In this document: positions 47,038-54,870 of the stretch, in pieces
How positions within the stretch are numbered: position 1 is the first letter of the stretch
Layout: the number at the start of each line of letters is the position of its first letter
Origin: Dehalococcoidia bacterium
GTDB lineage: Bacteria; Chloroflexota; Dehalococcoidia; SM23-28-2; RBG-16-64-32
Reading direction: 5' to 3'
Assembly (NCBI GenBank): GCA_030649945.1
Contig: JAUSFE010000003.1
Coordinates: 62,001-126,000 of the forward strand
Length of the DNA stretch: 64,000 nucleotides
The notes under the pieces: model-generated
The model's database searches: none
What the model saw: only the letters and a program-made list of their open reading frames with translations
Told to the model about the DNA's origin: nothing
Program-made: the position numbers and the translations under genes

Positions 47038-47928
47038 CTATACCCCGGCGTAGGAGTGCAGGCCGGAGACCCAGAGGTTGACGACGAAGTAGGTGAAGAT
47101 GACGGCGGCGAAGCCGGCCACGAGGACGGCGGCGGAGCGCGTGCCGGACCAGTTGCGCAGGCCGCGCATGTGCAGATAGATGCCGTAGATCAGCCAGGTG
47201 ACCAGCGCGGAGGTCTCCTTGGGGTCCCAGGCCCAGTAGCGGCCCCAGGCGGAGTTGGCCCAGTACGCCCCCAGGGCGATGCCGGCGGCCAGCAGCGGGA
47301 ACCCCACCATGACCGAGCGGTAGGCGACGTCATCCAGCAGGGCCGCCCGCGGCAGGCGCGAGAAGCGGTTGCGCGGCCCCTGCACGAGATAGAGCGCCCC
47401 CGCCGCGAAGGAGACGCTGAGGGCGCCGTAAGCCAGGATCATCGTGGCGACGTGGATGGCCAGGAGGTCGCTGTTCTGTAGCGCCGGGACGAGCGGCTGG
47501 ATGTCCGACGGGAAGAACGCTGCAGCGATGATCAGCATCGTCAGCACGACTGGCAGCACCACCGCGCCCAGCACCCGCGCCGGCGGGAGCGAGGCGCCCC
47601 CGGCCGTGGGTCGAGGCCCCAGCCTCGACCGCTCAGGGCTGGGGCCCTGAGGCACAAGCGCGTCCTCGTCCCGGGCGTAAACGCGCTCGAAGACGGCGTA
47701 GAAGAGGGTGATGGCGGCGGCGAAGGCCACCGTGAATTCGTACATGTTGGACCAGGGCGCGTAGTGCACGGCCTGCCAGCGCGCGACGAGCGAGACGGCG
47801 AGGAGCACGAGCACGGCCCACGTGGCGAACGTGGCGAAGCGCCCGAGCGAGTCCGCCCAGCGGCTATCGGAGGCCTCGATGCTCGCCACCACCGGGCCTT
47901 CGCCGATGTCCGTGGCGAGCCTGCGCAT
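47038..47928 (-). CDS. ccsB: Cytochrome c biogenesis protein CcsA/CcsB (ResC-like)
   Basis: Polytopic membrane protein of system II cytochrome c assembly, handling haem for apocytochromes. Seen: APWSNMYEFTVAF, the tryptophan-rich haem-binding signature WGRYWAWDPKETSALVTWLI, and several membrane helices. The first ATG is at 47928, but the same frame stays open upstream to about 48033 and encodes another membrane helix (TTLWLAIAAAAAATLLSW) with no ATG, GTG or TTG; a CTG at 48027 could be the true start. Residues ~93-107 (QGPSPERSRLGPRP) are encoded by a family B REP. The partner ResB/Ccs1 is not in the window. Confidence 0.85.
   Translation of the reverse strand: MRRLATDIGEGPVVASIEASDSRWADSLGRFATFATWAVLVLLAVSLVARWQAVHYAPWSNMYEFTVAFAAAITLFYAVFERVYARDEDALVPQGPSPERSRLGPRPTAGGASLPPARVLGAVVLPVVLTMLIIAAAFFPSDIQPLVPALQNSDLLAIHVATMILAYGALSVSFAAGALYLVQGPRNRFSRLPRAALLDDVAYRSVMVGFPLLAAGIALGAYWANSAWGRYWAWDPKETSALVTWLIYGIYLHMRGLRNWSGTRSAAVLVAGFAAVIFTYFVVNLWVSGLHSYAGV
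47609..47651. repeat. Family B double-hairpin REP inside ccsB
   Basis: GGTCGAGGC-CCCA-GCCTCGACC (47609-47630) followed by CTCAGGGC-TGG-GGCCCTGAG (about 47632-47650). It matches the copy at 9697-9742 in the cores (AGGCCCCAGCCT, GGGCTGGGGCC), while the outer stem bases differ in both arms together. Confidence 0.8.
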
Positions 47929-48031
47929 GACCAGCCGCGCGCCCAGCAGGTGCGTCCAGCTAAGGAGCGTGGCGGCCGCGGCGGCGGCTATCGCCAGCCA
48001 GAGGGTGGTGACGGCCAGAGATTCCAGTCGA

Positions 48032-48760
48032 TCAACCCCACGTGATCCGGCGGAAGCCCTCCGCCAGCGTGTACCCGGCCTCTTTGCCAGCTTCCGCCAT
48101 GCGCTGTCGCACCCTCTTCTTCAGCTCGCGCAGGTTGGCCTGGCCCACCTGGCTCTTGTGGCGGCGGAGCGCCTTGATCTTGGTCTCAAAGTGGTCCGTA
48201 ACGTCCACATAGTAGTCAGGCTGCTCGCTACCGGCAAGGAGGACTTCGTTCACGCGGTGGGGCTCCAGGCCTTCCTCCAGGTGCTCCGGGAAGCCGTGCG
48301 GGTTGCGGACCAGCGGATAGAGCGTGTCGATGGCGCACTGGCCGGTCAGGCGGTGGTCGCGGTGCGTGAAGCCCGTGCGGTAGGGGTTCCAGGTGACGAC
48401 GACGTCAGGGCGGTACTGCTTGATCAGCCGCGCCAGCCGCTCGCGGACCTGGGCGGTGTCTTCGAAGAAGCCGTCCGGGTAGCGCAGGTAGACGACGTCC
48501 TTGACGCCGAGGACGTCGCAGGCGGCGCGCTGCTCCTTCTCGCGGATCGCGGCCAGCTGCTCGCGGGTCATCGCCGGGTCGCGGCTGCCCATGTCGCCGC
48601 TGGTGGTGAGGATGTAGTTCACTTCCCAGCCCTCGGCGCACCAGCGGGCCACCGTGCCGCCGCAGAGGAACTCGGCGTCGTCCGGGTGGGCGACGATGAC
48701 CAGGGCCTTGCGGGGGTCTTCGGGCTTCGGCTTGCGGGTGCGGGGTTTCTTGGTGGCCAC
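48032..48760 (-). CDS. PIG-L/LmbE family deacetylase
   Basis: 242 residues. The zinc site AHPDDAEF is at residues 24-31, followed by TSGDMGSRD and THRDHRLTG with the later His ligands. The family removes acetyl from GlcNAc-linked compounds, as MshB in mycothiol and BshB in bacillithiol synthesis. It lies 10 bases downstream of an MshA-like glycosyltransferase, which supports a thiol- or glycolipid-building role. Its N-terminus is a short Lys/Arg/Pro run. Confidence 0.9.
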   Translation of the reverse strand: MATKKPRTRKPKPEDPRKALVIVAHPDDAEFLCGGTVARWCAEGWEVNYILTTSGDMGSRDPAMTREQLAAIREKEQRAACDVLGVKDVVYLRYPDGFFEDTAQVRERLARLIKQYRPDVVVTWNPYRTGFTHRDHRLTGQCAIDTLYPLVRNPHGFPEHLEEGLEPHRVNEVLLAGSEQPDYYVDVTDHFETKIKALRRHKSQVGQANLRELKKRVRQRMAEAGKEAGYTLAEGFRRITWG

Positions 48761-48770
48761 GCCGTACAGT

Positions 48771-50000
48771 CTAGGCGACGTGGGCGCCGACGGCGACGCC
48801 CCGGTACTGGGAGACGAGCTCGTGGTAGACGTCCTCGACGCGGGCGGCCACCTCCGACCAGCGGAAGCGCTCGGCGGCGGCCCGGCCCTCGCGACCCAGG
48901 CTGCGGCGCAGCGGCTCGTTGCTCAGGAGCAGCACCAGGCGCTCGGCGAAGGGCTCCGGGCCGCGCCAGGGCACCAGGTAGCCGGTGCGGCCGTCCTGCA
49001 CGGTCTCCTTCAGCCCGCCCACACGCGAAGCGACGACGGGGACGCCGCAGGCCATGGCCTCCAGCGCCACGAGGCCGAAGCTCTCGTAATACGAGGGGAC
49101 CACGCAGACGTCGGCGGCGTTGTAGTAGAGCGGCAGGTCCTCGTGCGGCACGGCGTCCACGAAGTTGACCTTGGCCGCGATGCCCAGCTCGTGCGATAGC
49201 GCCTGCAGCTCGCCCCTGCGCTGCGAGTCCTTGCCGTCGCCGCCGACGATCAGCAGCCGGAAGCGCGCCTCCAACTGGGCGGCCGCGCGCAGCAGCACGT
49301 CGATGCCCTTCAGCGGCTCGATGCGGCCCACGAAGAGGACGACGGGCTCACAGATATCGAGGCCCAGCAGGCGGCGGGCGCGCTCGCGGCGCAGCGGCCG
49401 GAAGCGCAGGGTGTCCACGCCGCAGGGGACCACCACGATGCGGTGCGCCGGCACCCCGTAGAGATGGACCAGCATCTCGCGCTCGCCCTCGCTGGCGCAG
49501 ATCACGCGGTCCACGCCCCCGGCGATGGCGCGCTCGCCGTTGATGCGGTAGGCTGGCTCGCGCTCGCTGAGGTGGTGGCGGTTCTTCGCCTCTCCCAGCG
49601 TGTGGAACATGATCACGTGCGGGACGTCCCACTCCGCTTTCAGCTCCTGACCAACGGCGCCGGAAAGCCAGTAGTGGCTGTGCACCAGGTCGTACCGCCG
49701 GCCGTCGCGCCGCTGGAAGGCCAGGACGCCCTCGCGGAACTCCGGCAGATAGCGGCGGACGGCGGCCTTGGAGGCGTCCACCGGCCCGGCGTCCACCTGG
49801 ATCACGCGGGTGCGCTCGTCGATCACGGTCACCTGCGGGGTGTCCGGGTCGGCGCGGCGGGTGAAGACGTCCATGGTGTGGGCGCGGCGCGCCATCTCGT
49901 GGCTCAGCTCGCGGATGTACACGTTCATGCCGCCGCTGTCGCGGGTGCCGGGGCGGGCGAGCGGCGAGGTGTGGACGGAGATGGCGGCTATGTTACACAT
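48771..50000 (-). CDS. GT4 glycosyltransferase, MshA-like
   Basis: 409 residues, GT-B fold. The N-terminal loop PGTRDSGGMNVYIRELS and MDVFTRR closely follow MshA (D-inositol-3-phosphate N-acetylglucosaminyltransferase). HSHYWLSG, VPCGVDTLRFRP, FVGRIEPLKGIDVLLRA and the donor-binding SYYESFGLVALEAMACGVPV are all present. BshA and sucrose-phosphate-type synthases are related, so the exact acceptor is not certain. Followed by the LmbE deacetylase. Confidence 0.88.
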   Translation of the reverse strand: MCNIAAISVHTSPLARPGTRDSGGMNVYIRELSHEMARRAHTMDVFTRRADPDTPQVTVIDERTRVIQVDAGPVDASKAAVRRYLPEFREGVLAFQRRDGRRYDLVHSHYWLSGAVGQELKAEWDVPHVIMFHTLGEAKNRHHLSEREPAYRINGERAIAGGVDRVICASEGEREMLVHLYGVPAHRIVVVPCGVDTLRFRPLRRERARRLLGLDICEPVVLFVGRIEPLKGIDVLLRAAAQLEARFRLLIVGGDGKDSQRRGELQALSHELGIAAKVNFVDAVPHEDLPLYYNAADVCVVPSYYESFGLVALEAMACGVPVVASRVGGLKETVQDGRTGYLVPWRGPEPFAERLVLLLSNEPLRRSLGREGRAAAERFRWSEVAARVEDVYHELVSQYRGVAVGAHVA

Positions 50001-50026
50001 GGGTGGTCAGATGATTATACGTCAAC

Positions 50027-51043
50027 TCAACTCCGGCGGATGAGGCAGCGGTAGACGGTCAGGTCCTTGGCCCCCAGGTCATACTTGTACGGCTCCGGCC
50101 CGCGCAGGAAGTCGAACTTCCGCCGTCCCTGCTCGATGGCCCGCTGCAGAGTGAGGGCCTTGGACAGCAGGCCCACCGAGAAGCCCGCGTAGGCGGGGTC
50201 GTAGCCGCTGTTGTAGAGGAGCACCTCGCCCTCCCCCCGGAAGCTGAGCACCCCGGCGACACGGCGGCCGTTCAGGGTGAGGAAAGTGATCTCGGCCAGG
50301 CCCTCGGCGGATAGCGCCACGGCGATGCGCCGCAGGAAGCGCTCCTGCTCAGGGGTGAGGAAGGCGGCCTTGTCGGAGCGCGACGCCGCGTACATGCGCA
50401 CGAAATCGTCGAGAGCGGCCTCCACGTCGGGCGGCTGGTCCAGCGCCTCGAAGCCCACCACTCCCGCCTGAGGGAGCTTGCGCAGCTTGCGCCGCAGCTC
50501 GTGGCGGTCCTTCTTGTCGAGCGAGGCCAGGTAGCCCTCCCACCCGTCTGCTGCGGACGGCAGGTTGATCTGGGGGCAGACGTCCTCCACCTCGACGACG
50601 AGGTTCAGGCCCAGCTCCGCGCAAACGGCGGGCAGGGCGGCGAGGGCGGCCGAGTCCTCGCGCAGGGCCCAGAGCTCGAGCTCCCGCCACCCTTCGACAG
50701 GCTCAGGGTGAGCGGAAGGGGCGAGCGAGCGGAGGGTTGCGGCAAGCAGCGCGGGTTCGTCGCCGGCGGCACAGGGGAAGTCCATGTAATCGCAGACGTT
50801 GGTGTCGCCGGCGAAGGAGAGGCGGTCGCCCTCGCGCATCAGCGGGACGACGCCGGCCAGGGCCGAGCCGCGGCGCGCGCCGAGGACGATGAGGTCACGG
50901 GCGCCCCCGCGGGCGAACACGTCCCACCACGTCTTGAGCCAGGTGGGCGAGAGGAAGACGGACGCGTAGGCACAGTGCGGGAGAAGGTCGCGCCACTCGG
51001 CTTCAAGGCGCGCGGGGTCTTCGCGCTGGACGGTGAGGGTCAC
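50027..51043 (-). CDS. GNAT_6 (BioF2-like/FemAB-like) acyltransferase
   Basis: 338 residues with the GNAT_6 pattern: SPTWLKTWWDVFARGG, GVVPLMREGDRLSFAG, LDKKDRHELRRKLRKL, NGRRVAGVLSFRGEGEVLLY and the late FDFLRGPEPYKYDLGAK. Family members move acyl or aminoacyl groups in cell-envelope building. Residues ~110-119 (SAHPEPVEGW) are encoded by a common REP element. It precedes the MshA-like gene by 26 bases. Confidence 0.82.
   Translation of the reverse strand: MTLTVQREDPARLEAEWRDLLPHCAYASVFLSPTWLKTWWDVFARGGARDLIVLGARRGSALAGVVPLMREGDRLSFAGDTNVCDYMDFPCAAGDEPALLAATLRSLAPSAHPEPVEGWRELELWALREDSAALAALPAVCAELGLNLVVEVEDVCPQINLPSAADGWEGYLASLDKKDRHELRRKLRKLPQAGVVGFEALDQPPDVEAALDDFVRMYAASRSDKAAFLTPEQERFLRRIAVALSAEGLAEITFLTLNGRRVAGVLSFRGEGEVLLYNSGYDPAYAGFSVGLLSKALTLQRAIEQGRRKFDFLRGPEPYKYDLGAKDLTVYRCLIRRS
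50688..50715. repeat. REP element (CACCCTTCGACAGGCTCAGGGTG) inside the GNAT_6 gene
   Basis: CACCCT (50688-50693) pairs with AGGGTG (50705-50710) around TCGACAGGCTC. This is a widely dispersed bacterial repeat; translated, it gives the recurring peptide HPEPVEG. Here it lies in frame in the coding sequence. Confidence 0.85.
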
Positions 51044-51077
51044 GGGGCCCTCCTCCCGCCACCCACTCCCCGGCCCT

Positions 51078-51163
51078 CAATCAAGCAGTCAAGCAATCGA
51101 GCAATCAGCTTGTCCATCGACAGGCGCCCCGTATGTTTGCCTGATTGCTTGATTGCCTGATCG
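51078..51163. repeat. Inverted pair of octamer tandem repeats
   Basis: Degenerate units of CAATCAAG/GCAATCGA (51078-51109) are mirrored by GATTGCTT/GATTGCCT (51136-51163). The two arms could fold into one imperfect hairpin between the GNAT_6 gene and folE. Confidence 0.7.
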
Positions 51164-51166
51164 CCA

Positions 51167-51745
51167 TCATCTCCCCTGCACCAGCGACAGGAACTCCGAG
51201 CGGGTGACGCCGCGGCGCCGGAAGCCGCCGCGGGTGGCGGAGGTGACCATGACGGCGCCGGGCTTCTGGGCGCCGCGCATGCTGAGGCAGAGGTGCTCCG
51301 CCTCGATGACGACGGCGACGCCGTCCGGCCGCAGCGCCTCCATGATGGCGTCGGCGACCTGGCCGGTGAGGCGCTCCTGCATCTGCGGGCGGCGGGCCAG
51401 GATTTCGATGGCGCGGGCGATCTTGCTGACGCCGACGATGCGGCCGTCCGGGACGTAGCCGACGTGGGCGCGGCCGTGGAAGGGCCGGAAGTGGTGCTCG
51501 CAGAGGGAGTAGAAGGGGATGTTCTTGAGGACCACCATCTCCCGGTGCTCCTCCTCGAAGCTGCGGGAGAGGACCTCGCGCGGGTCCTGGAGGAGGCCGG
51601 AGAAGAGGTCGGCGTACATCTGGGCGATGCGCTGCGGCGTATCGGCGAGGCCTTCCCGGGAAGGGTCTTCGCCGATGGCCTCGATGATCTCGCGCACAGC
51701 GCCGGCGATGCGCTGCTTGTCGATGCCGGTGGTGGGCGTCGTCAT
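51167..51745 (-). CDS. folE: GTP cyclohydrolase I
   Basis: First step of tetrahydrofolate synthesis: GTP to dihydroneopterin triphosphate. 192 residues with EDPSREGLADTPQRIAQMYA, the zinc and active-site run FYSLCEHHFRPFHGRAHVGY, GVSKIARAIEILARRPQMQE, and VVIEAEHLCLSMRG. Normal length, ATG at 51745. Confidence 0.97.
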   Translation of the reverse strand: MTTPTTGIDKQRIAGAVREIIEAIGEDPSREGLADTPQRIAQMYADLFSGLLQDPREVLSRSFEEEHREMVVLKNIPFYSLCEHHFRPFHGRAHVGYVPDGRIVGVSKIARAIEILARRPQMQERLTGQVADAIMEALRPDGVAVVIEAEHLCLSMRGAQKPGAVMVTSATRGGFRRRGVTRSEFLSLVQGR

Positions 51746-51861
51746 TCCAGAGTTAGCTTACAGATCGGGGCGTATGAGTAATGTGGGACGGATTACTATG
51801 CGGAAGTTAATTCTAGCACAGGCGGGATGCGACGAGGCCACGGGCTCCGGCGAGCGCGAGC

Positions 51862-51915
51862 GGAGGCTCCCCCGCCCCCCCCGGTTGGAGGCACCTGAAG
51901 GTACCTCCCTACGGG
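51862..51915. repeat. Family A REP copy overlapping the hydrolase 3' end
   Basis: GGTTGGAGGCACCTGAAGG then TACCTCCCTACGGG (51883-51915), preceded by GGAGGCTCCCCC. On the minus strand its last bases provide the hydrolase stop codon TAG within CCCGTAGGGAGG. Confidence 0.85.
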
Positions 51916-52823
51916 ACGCTACTGCGGGCTATCCCCGCCACAAACTCGATCAGCCACTGCGCGACCACTTCGGGGTACTCCTCCTGCACGAAGAGCTTGC
52001 CGTTTGGGATCGACTTGAAGTGGGCGACGTTGGGGAATTGCGACGCCATGGCGCGGGCGGTCTTTTCGGGAAAGGTGGGGTCGGCGGCGCCCCACAGGAA
52101 GGAGACCGGCATGGTTAGCTTGCCGTGGAGCTCCGCGAAACGGTCGATGCGCTCGAACTTCATGCACACCAGGAACCGCAACATCAGTGACAGGCGCTCT
52201 TGAGAGGATACCAGTGGCGAGACGAACAGTTCGGCAAACTCGCCTTCGATCAAGCCGAGGTCCTGGAAGCAGCCTCGGAACCCCAGCGCGGAGCGCCGAA
52301 AGCGTCGCGAGGCCAGCATGCGGCGCATCGCTAAGCTGCTGCCGGGCATTCGCGCCATGAGCTGGTAGAGGGGGATCCACGGCGGCCGGTGACCGGGGAT
52401 CTCCGTGTTGGTCAAGCCAAGGTGCGTGACCCGATCCGGGTCGAGGAGCGCCAGCTCGCGGGCGACCCAGCCACCCGTGTCGTTGCCCACGAGGGCGTAC
52501 GACGAGACTCCGAGCGCGCGCAGCGCTTGTTGGATCACTTTGCCCTGACCCGGGGACGCGAAGTCTGCAGAGTCGCTCGAGGCCGAGTTGCCGAGCCCCA
52601 CCAGGTCGGGCGCATAGCAGGTGAACCGCTGCGAGAGTGCCGGCACGACCTTTCGCCAGGTAAGGCCGGAGAGAGGGAATCCGTGCAAGAGGACGAGGGC
52701 CGGGCCGTTCCCCGCCTTGCTGTAGCAGACCCTCGCGTGGCCAACGTCGACAAAGTGTCTGCTGGCGAATTCTTCCGCGGCCCCAGGCTGTTGTATCGTA
52801 CCCCTCCGATGGTCGGCGGTCAT
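51909..52823 (-). CDS. Alpha/beta hydrolase, haloalkane-dehalogenase-like
   Basis: About 304 residues from the ATG at 52823 (TTG 52847 is the alternative). Oxyanion LLHGFPLSG, nucleophile elbow GNDTGGW with Asp as in dehalogenases and epoxide hydrolases, and WGAADPTFPEKT with a supporting Asp. At the usual GHF..QE.P site near the C-terminus the sequence is NGKLFVQEEYPE, so the catalytic His is missing. It may be inactive or use a different base. A TATACT lies about 10 bases before the ATG, suggesting a leaderless message. Confidence 0.82.
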   Translation of the reverse strand: MTADHRRGTIQQPGAAEEFASRHFVDVGHARVCYSKAGNGPALVLLHGFPLSGLTWRKVVPALSQRFTCYAPDLVGLGNSASSDSADFASPGQGKVIQQALRALGVSSYALVGNDTGGWVARELALLDPDRVTHLGLTNTEIPGHRPPWIPLYQLMARMPGSSLAMRRMLASRRFRRSALGFRGCFQDLGLIEGEFAELFVSPLVSSQERLSLMLRFLVCMKFERIDRFAELHGKLTMPVSFLWGAADPTFPEKTARAMASQFPNVAHFKSIPNGKLFVQEEYPEVVAQWLIEFVAGIARSSVP

Positions 52824-53160
52824 TTGGGAGAGAGTATACCTGACCAACCTCTAGTTCCGTGCGGCGCACGGGCGGGGGGAGCCCTCCGTCTCCCCCCGGC
52901 CCGCCCCCGGTTGGAGGCACCTGAAGGTACCTCCCTACAGGACGCTACGGCGCTTCCGGCATTATTGTTCCGGCATCTATCTGCCTGTAGAGACGGCCCC
53001 GACATAGGCGCCCACCCCCGCGACGTTCGCAAACCCTAATTCTGCCAAACAAACTCGCGCACCTGGACGGTCGCCCACCCCACCGGGTTGTCCTATCCCC
53101 CGGATACGGATACCCTCTCCCCTGCGACACCATCAACGCGCAGAGGGAGGACAGCCGCCG
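52824..53160. repeat. Gap with a family A REP and a partial family D REP
   Basis: Family A occupies about 52907-52937 (CGGTTGGAGGCACCTGAAGG onward, ending CCTAC) and a half copy of family D (TGTAGAGACGGCC) starts near 52984. GGGAGGA about nine bases before 53161 is the ribosome site of the FGGY kinase. No gene is supported in these 337 bases. Confidence 0.65.
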
Positions 53161-54870
53161 GTGGCAGCGGGCAGCGCGGAGCACATACTCGCGATAGACC
53201 TGGGGACGAGCGGGCCCAAGGTGGCGCTGGTCACCACGGACGGCGAGATCGCCGGGTTCGAGGTCGAGACGACCGGCCTGCAGCTGACGCCGGACGGGGG
53301 CGCGGAGCAGGACCCGGCTGACTGGTGGCGCGCCGTTTCGGCGGCGGCCCTCAGGCTCCTGGCCCGGCGGCTGGTGCCGCCGGAGAGCATCTGCGCGCTC
53401 AGTTGCACCAGCCAGTGGATGGGGACGGTGCCCGTGGACCGCGACGGCAACCACCTGATGAACGCCGTCATCTGGATGGACACGCGCGGCGGCCGCTACG
53501 CCCGGCGCATCACCAGCGGGTTCCCCAGGATTGGCGCTTACGGGGCCGTCAAGCTCTGGCGCTGGCTGCGCGTCACCGGCGGCGTCCCCTCGCGCACCGG
53601 CAAGGACTCGCTGGGCCACATCCTCTACATCCAGAACGAGATCCCGGACGTCTACCGCCGGACACACAAATTTCTGGAGCCCATGGACTACCTGAACCTG
53701 CGCTTCACCGGACAGATGGCGGCATCCTATGACACGATCACCGGCCACTGGCTCACGGACAACCGCGACCTCTCGAACGTGCGCTACGTGGACAAGCTGG
53801 TCGCTCTCTCTGGCATCGACCGCGAGAAGCTCCCGGACCTGCGGCCCACCGGCTCTGTCCTGGGGCCGGTCACGAAGGAGATCGCGCGCGAGTTCGGCCT
53901 GCGAGAGGACGTGCAGGTGGTGACGGGCACCCCGGACACGGAGTCGGCGGCGGTAGGCTCCGGGGCGGTCAGGGACTTCGAGCCGCACCTGTACATCGGG
54001 ACGTCATCCTGGCTCACCTGCCACGTCCCCTTCAAACGGGTGGACCTGGCGAACAGCCTGACGTCCCTGCCCTCCGGGATTCCCGGCAAGTACATGGTGG
54101 CCACGGAGCAGGACATCGCCGGAGGCTGCCTGACGATGCTGCGCGACAACGTTTTCTGCGCCGACGACGAGCTGTCCGCCGCGTCCGCCGGCGGAGGCTC
54201 CCCCTCCCCCCGGTTGGAGGCACCTGAAGGTACCTCCCTACGAGGACCACCGGTTGGCGGCGATGAAGGTACCTCCCTACGGGAAGCGGGCAGGTCAGGA
54301 GACGGCGTCCTGGAGACGTTCAACCGCATGGCGGAGCGCATCCCGCCGGGCAGCGGCAAGCTGATCTTTACGCCCTGGCTAAACGGCGAGCGCACGCCCG
54401 TGGAGAACCACCTGGTGCGCGGCGGCTTCTTCAACCAGGGCCTGGGCACCACGCGCGCCCACATGGTGAGAGCGGTGTTCGAAGGGGTGGCCTATAACAC
54501 CCGCTGGATGCACGAGCACGTGGAGAGGTTCGTCAAGCGGCGCCTGGACGACATCAACTTCGTGGGCGGCGGCGCCGGCTCTGACCTCTGGTGCCAGGTC
54601 CACGCCGACGTCCTGGACCGCACGATCCGCCGGGTGGAACAGCCGCGGCTGGCGAACGCCCGCGGCGCCGCGCTCATCGCCGCCGTGGCGCTGGGCCGCC
54701 TGCGCTTCGAGGACATCCCGGAGCGCACACGGTTCACCGCCGCCTACCGGCCCAACCCGGACAACCGCGGCATCTACGACGAGCTGTTCGGCGAGTTCGT
54801 GAACATCTACAAGAACAACAAAGAGATGTATGCTCGCCTAAACGGCAGAAGGCAGGAAAAGACGCCATGA
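53161..54870 (+). CDS. FGGY-family carbohydrate kinase with REP-encoded insert
   Basis: 569 residues, GTG start. [20 protein letters not shown] (ATP site 1), [65 protein letters not shown] and [20 protein letters not shown] show an FGGY sugar kinase near xylulokinase, though the true substrate is open. Residues ~344-376, between [12 protein letters not shown] and the domain II helix [17 protein letters not shown], read [12 protein letters not shown] and [11 protein letters not shown], which is translated REP. The reading frame is kept. The stop overlaps the next ATG by four bases. Confidence 0.88.
   Translation: MAAGSAEHILAIDLGTSGPKVALVTTDGEIAGFEVETTGLQLTPDGGAEQDPADWWRAVSAAALRLLARRLVPPESICALSCTSQWMGTVPVDRDGNHLMNAVIWMDTRGGRYARRITSGFPRIGAYGAVKLWRWLRVTGGVPSRTGKDSLGHILYIQNEIPDVYRRTHKFLEPMDYLNLRFTGQMAASYDTITGHWLTDNRDLSNVRYVDKLVALSGIDREKLPDLRPTGSVLGPVTKEIAREFGLREDVQVVTGTPDTESAAVGSGAVRDFEPHLYIGTSSWLTCHVPFKRVDLANSLTSLPSGIPGKYMVATEQDIAGGCLTMLRDNVFCADDELSAASAGGGSPSPRLEAPEGTSLRGPPVGGDEGTSLREAGRSGDGVLETFNRMAERIPPGSGKLIFTPWLNGERTPVENHLVRGGFFNQGLGTTRAHMVRAVFEGVAYNTRWMHEHVERFVKRRLDDINFVGGGAGSDLWCQVHADVLDRTIRRVEQPRLANARGAALIAAVALGRLRFEDIPERTRFTAAYRPNPDNRGIYDELFGEFVNIYKNNKEMYARLNGRRQEKTP
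54190..54286. repeat. Family A REP, one and a half copies, inside the FGGY kinase gene
   Basis: CGGAGGCTCCCCCTCCCCCC then CGGTTGGAGGCACCTGAAGG and TACCTCCCTACGAGGA (about 54192-54246), followed by a degenerate copy CGGTTGGCGGCGATGAAGG-TACCTCCCTACGGGAAG (54251-54285). Confidence 0.9.
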
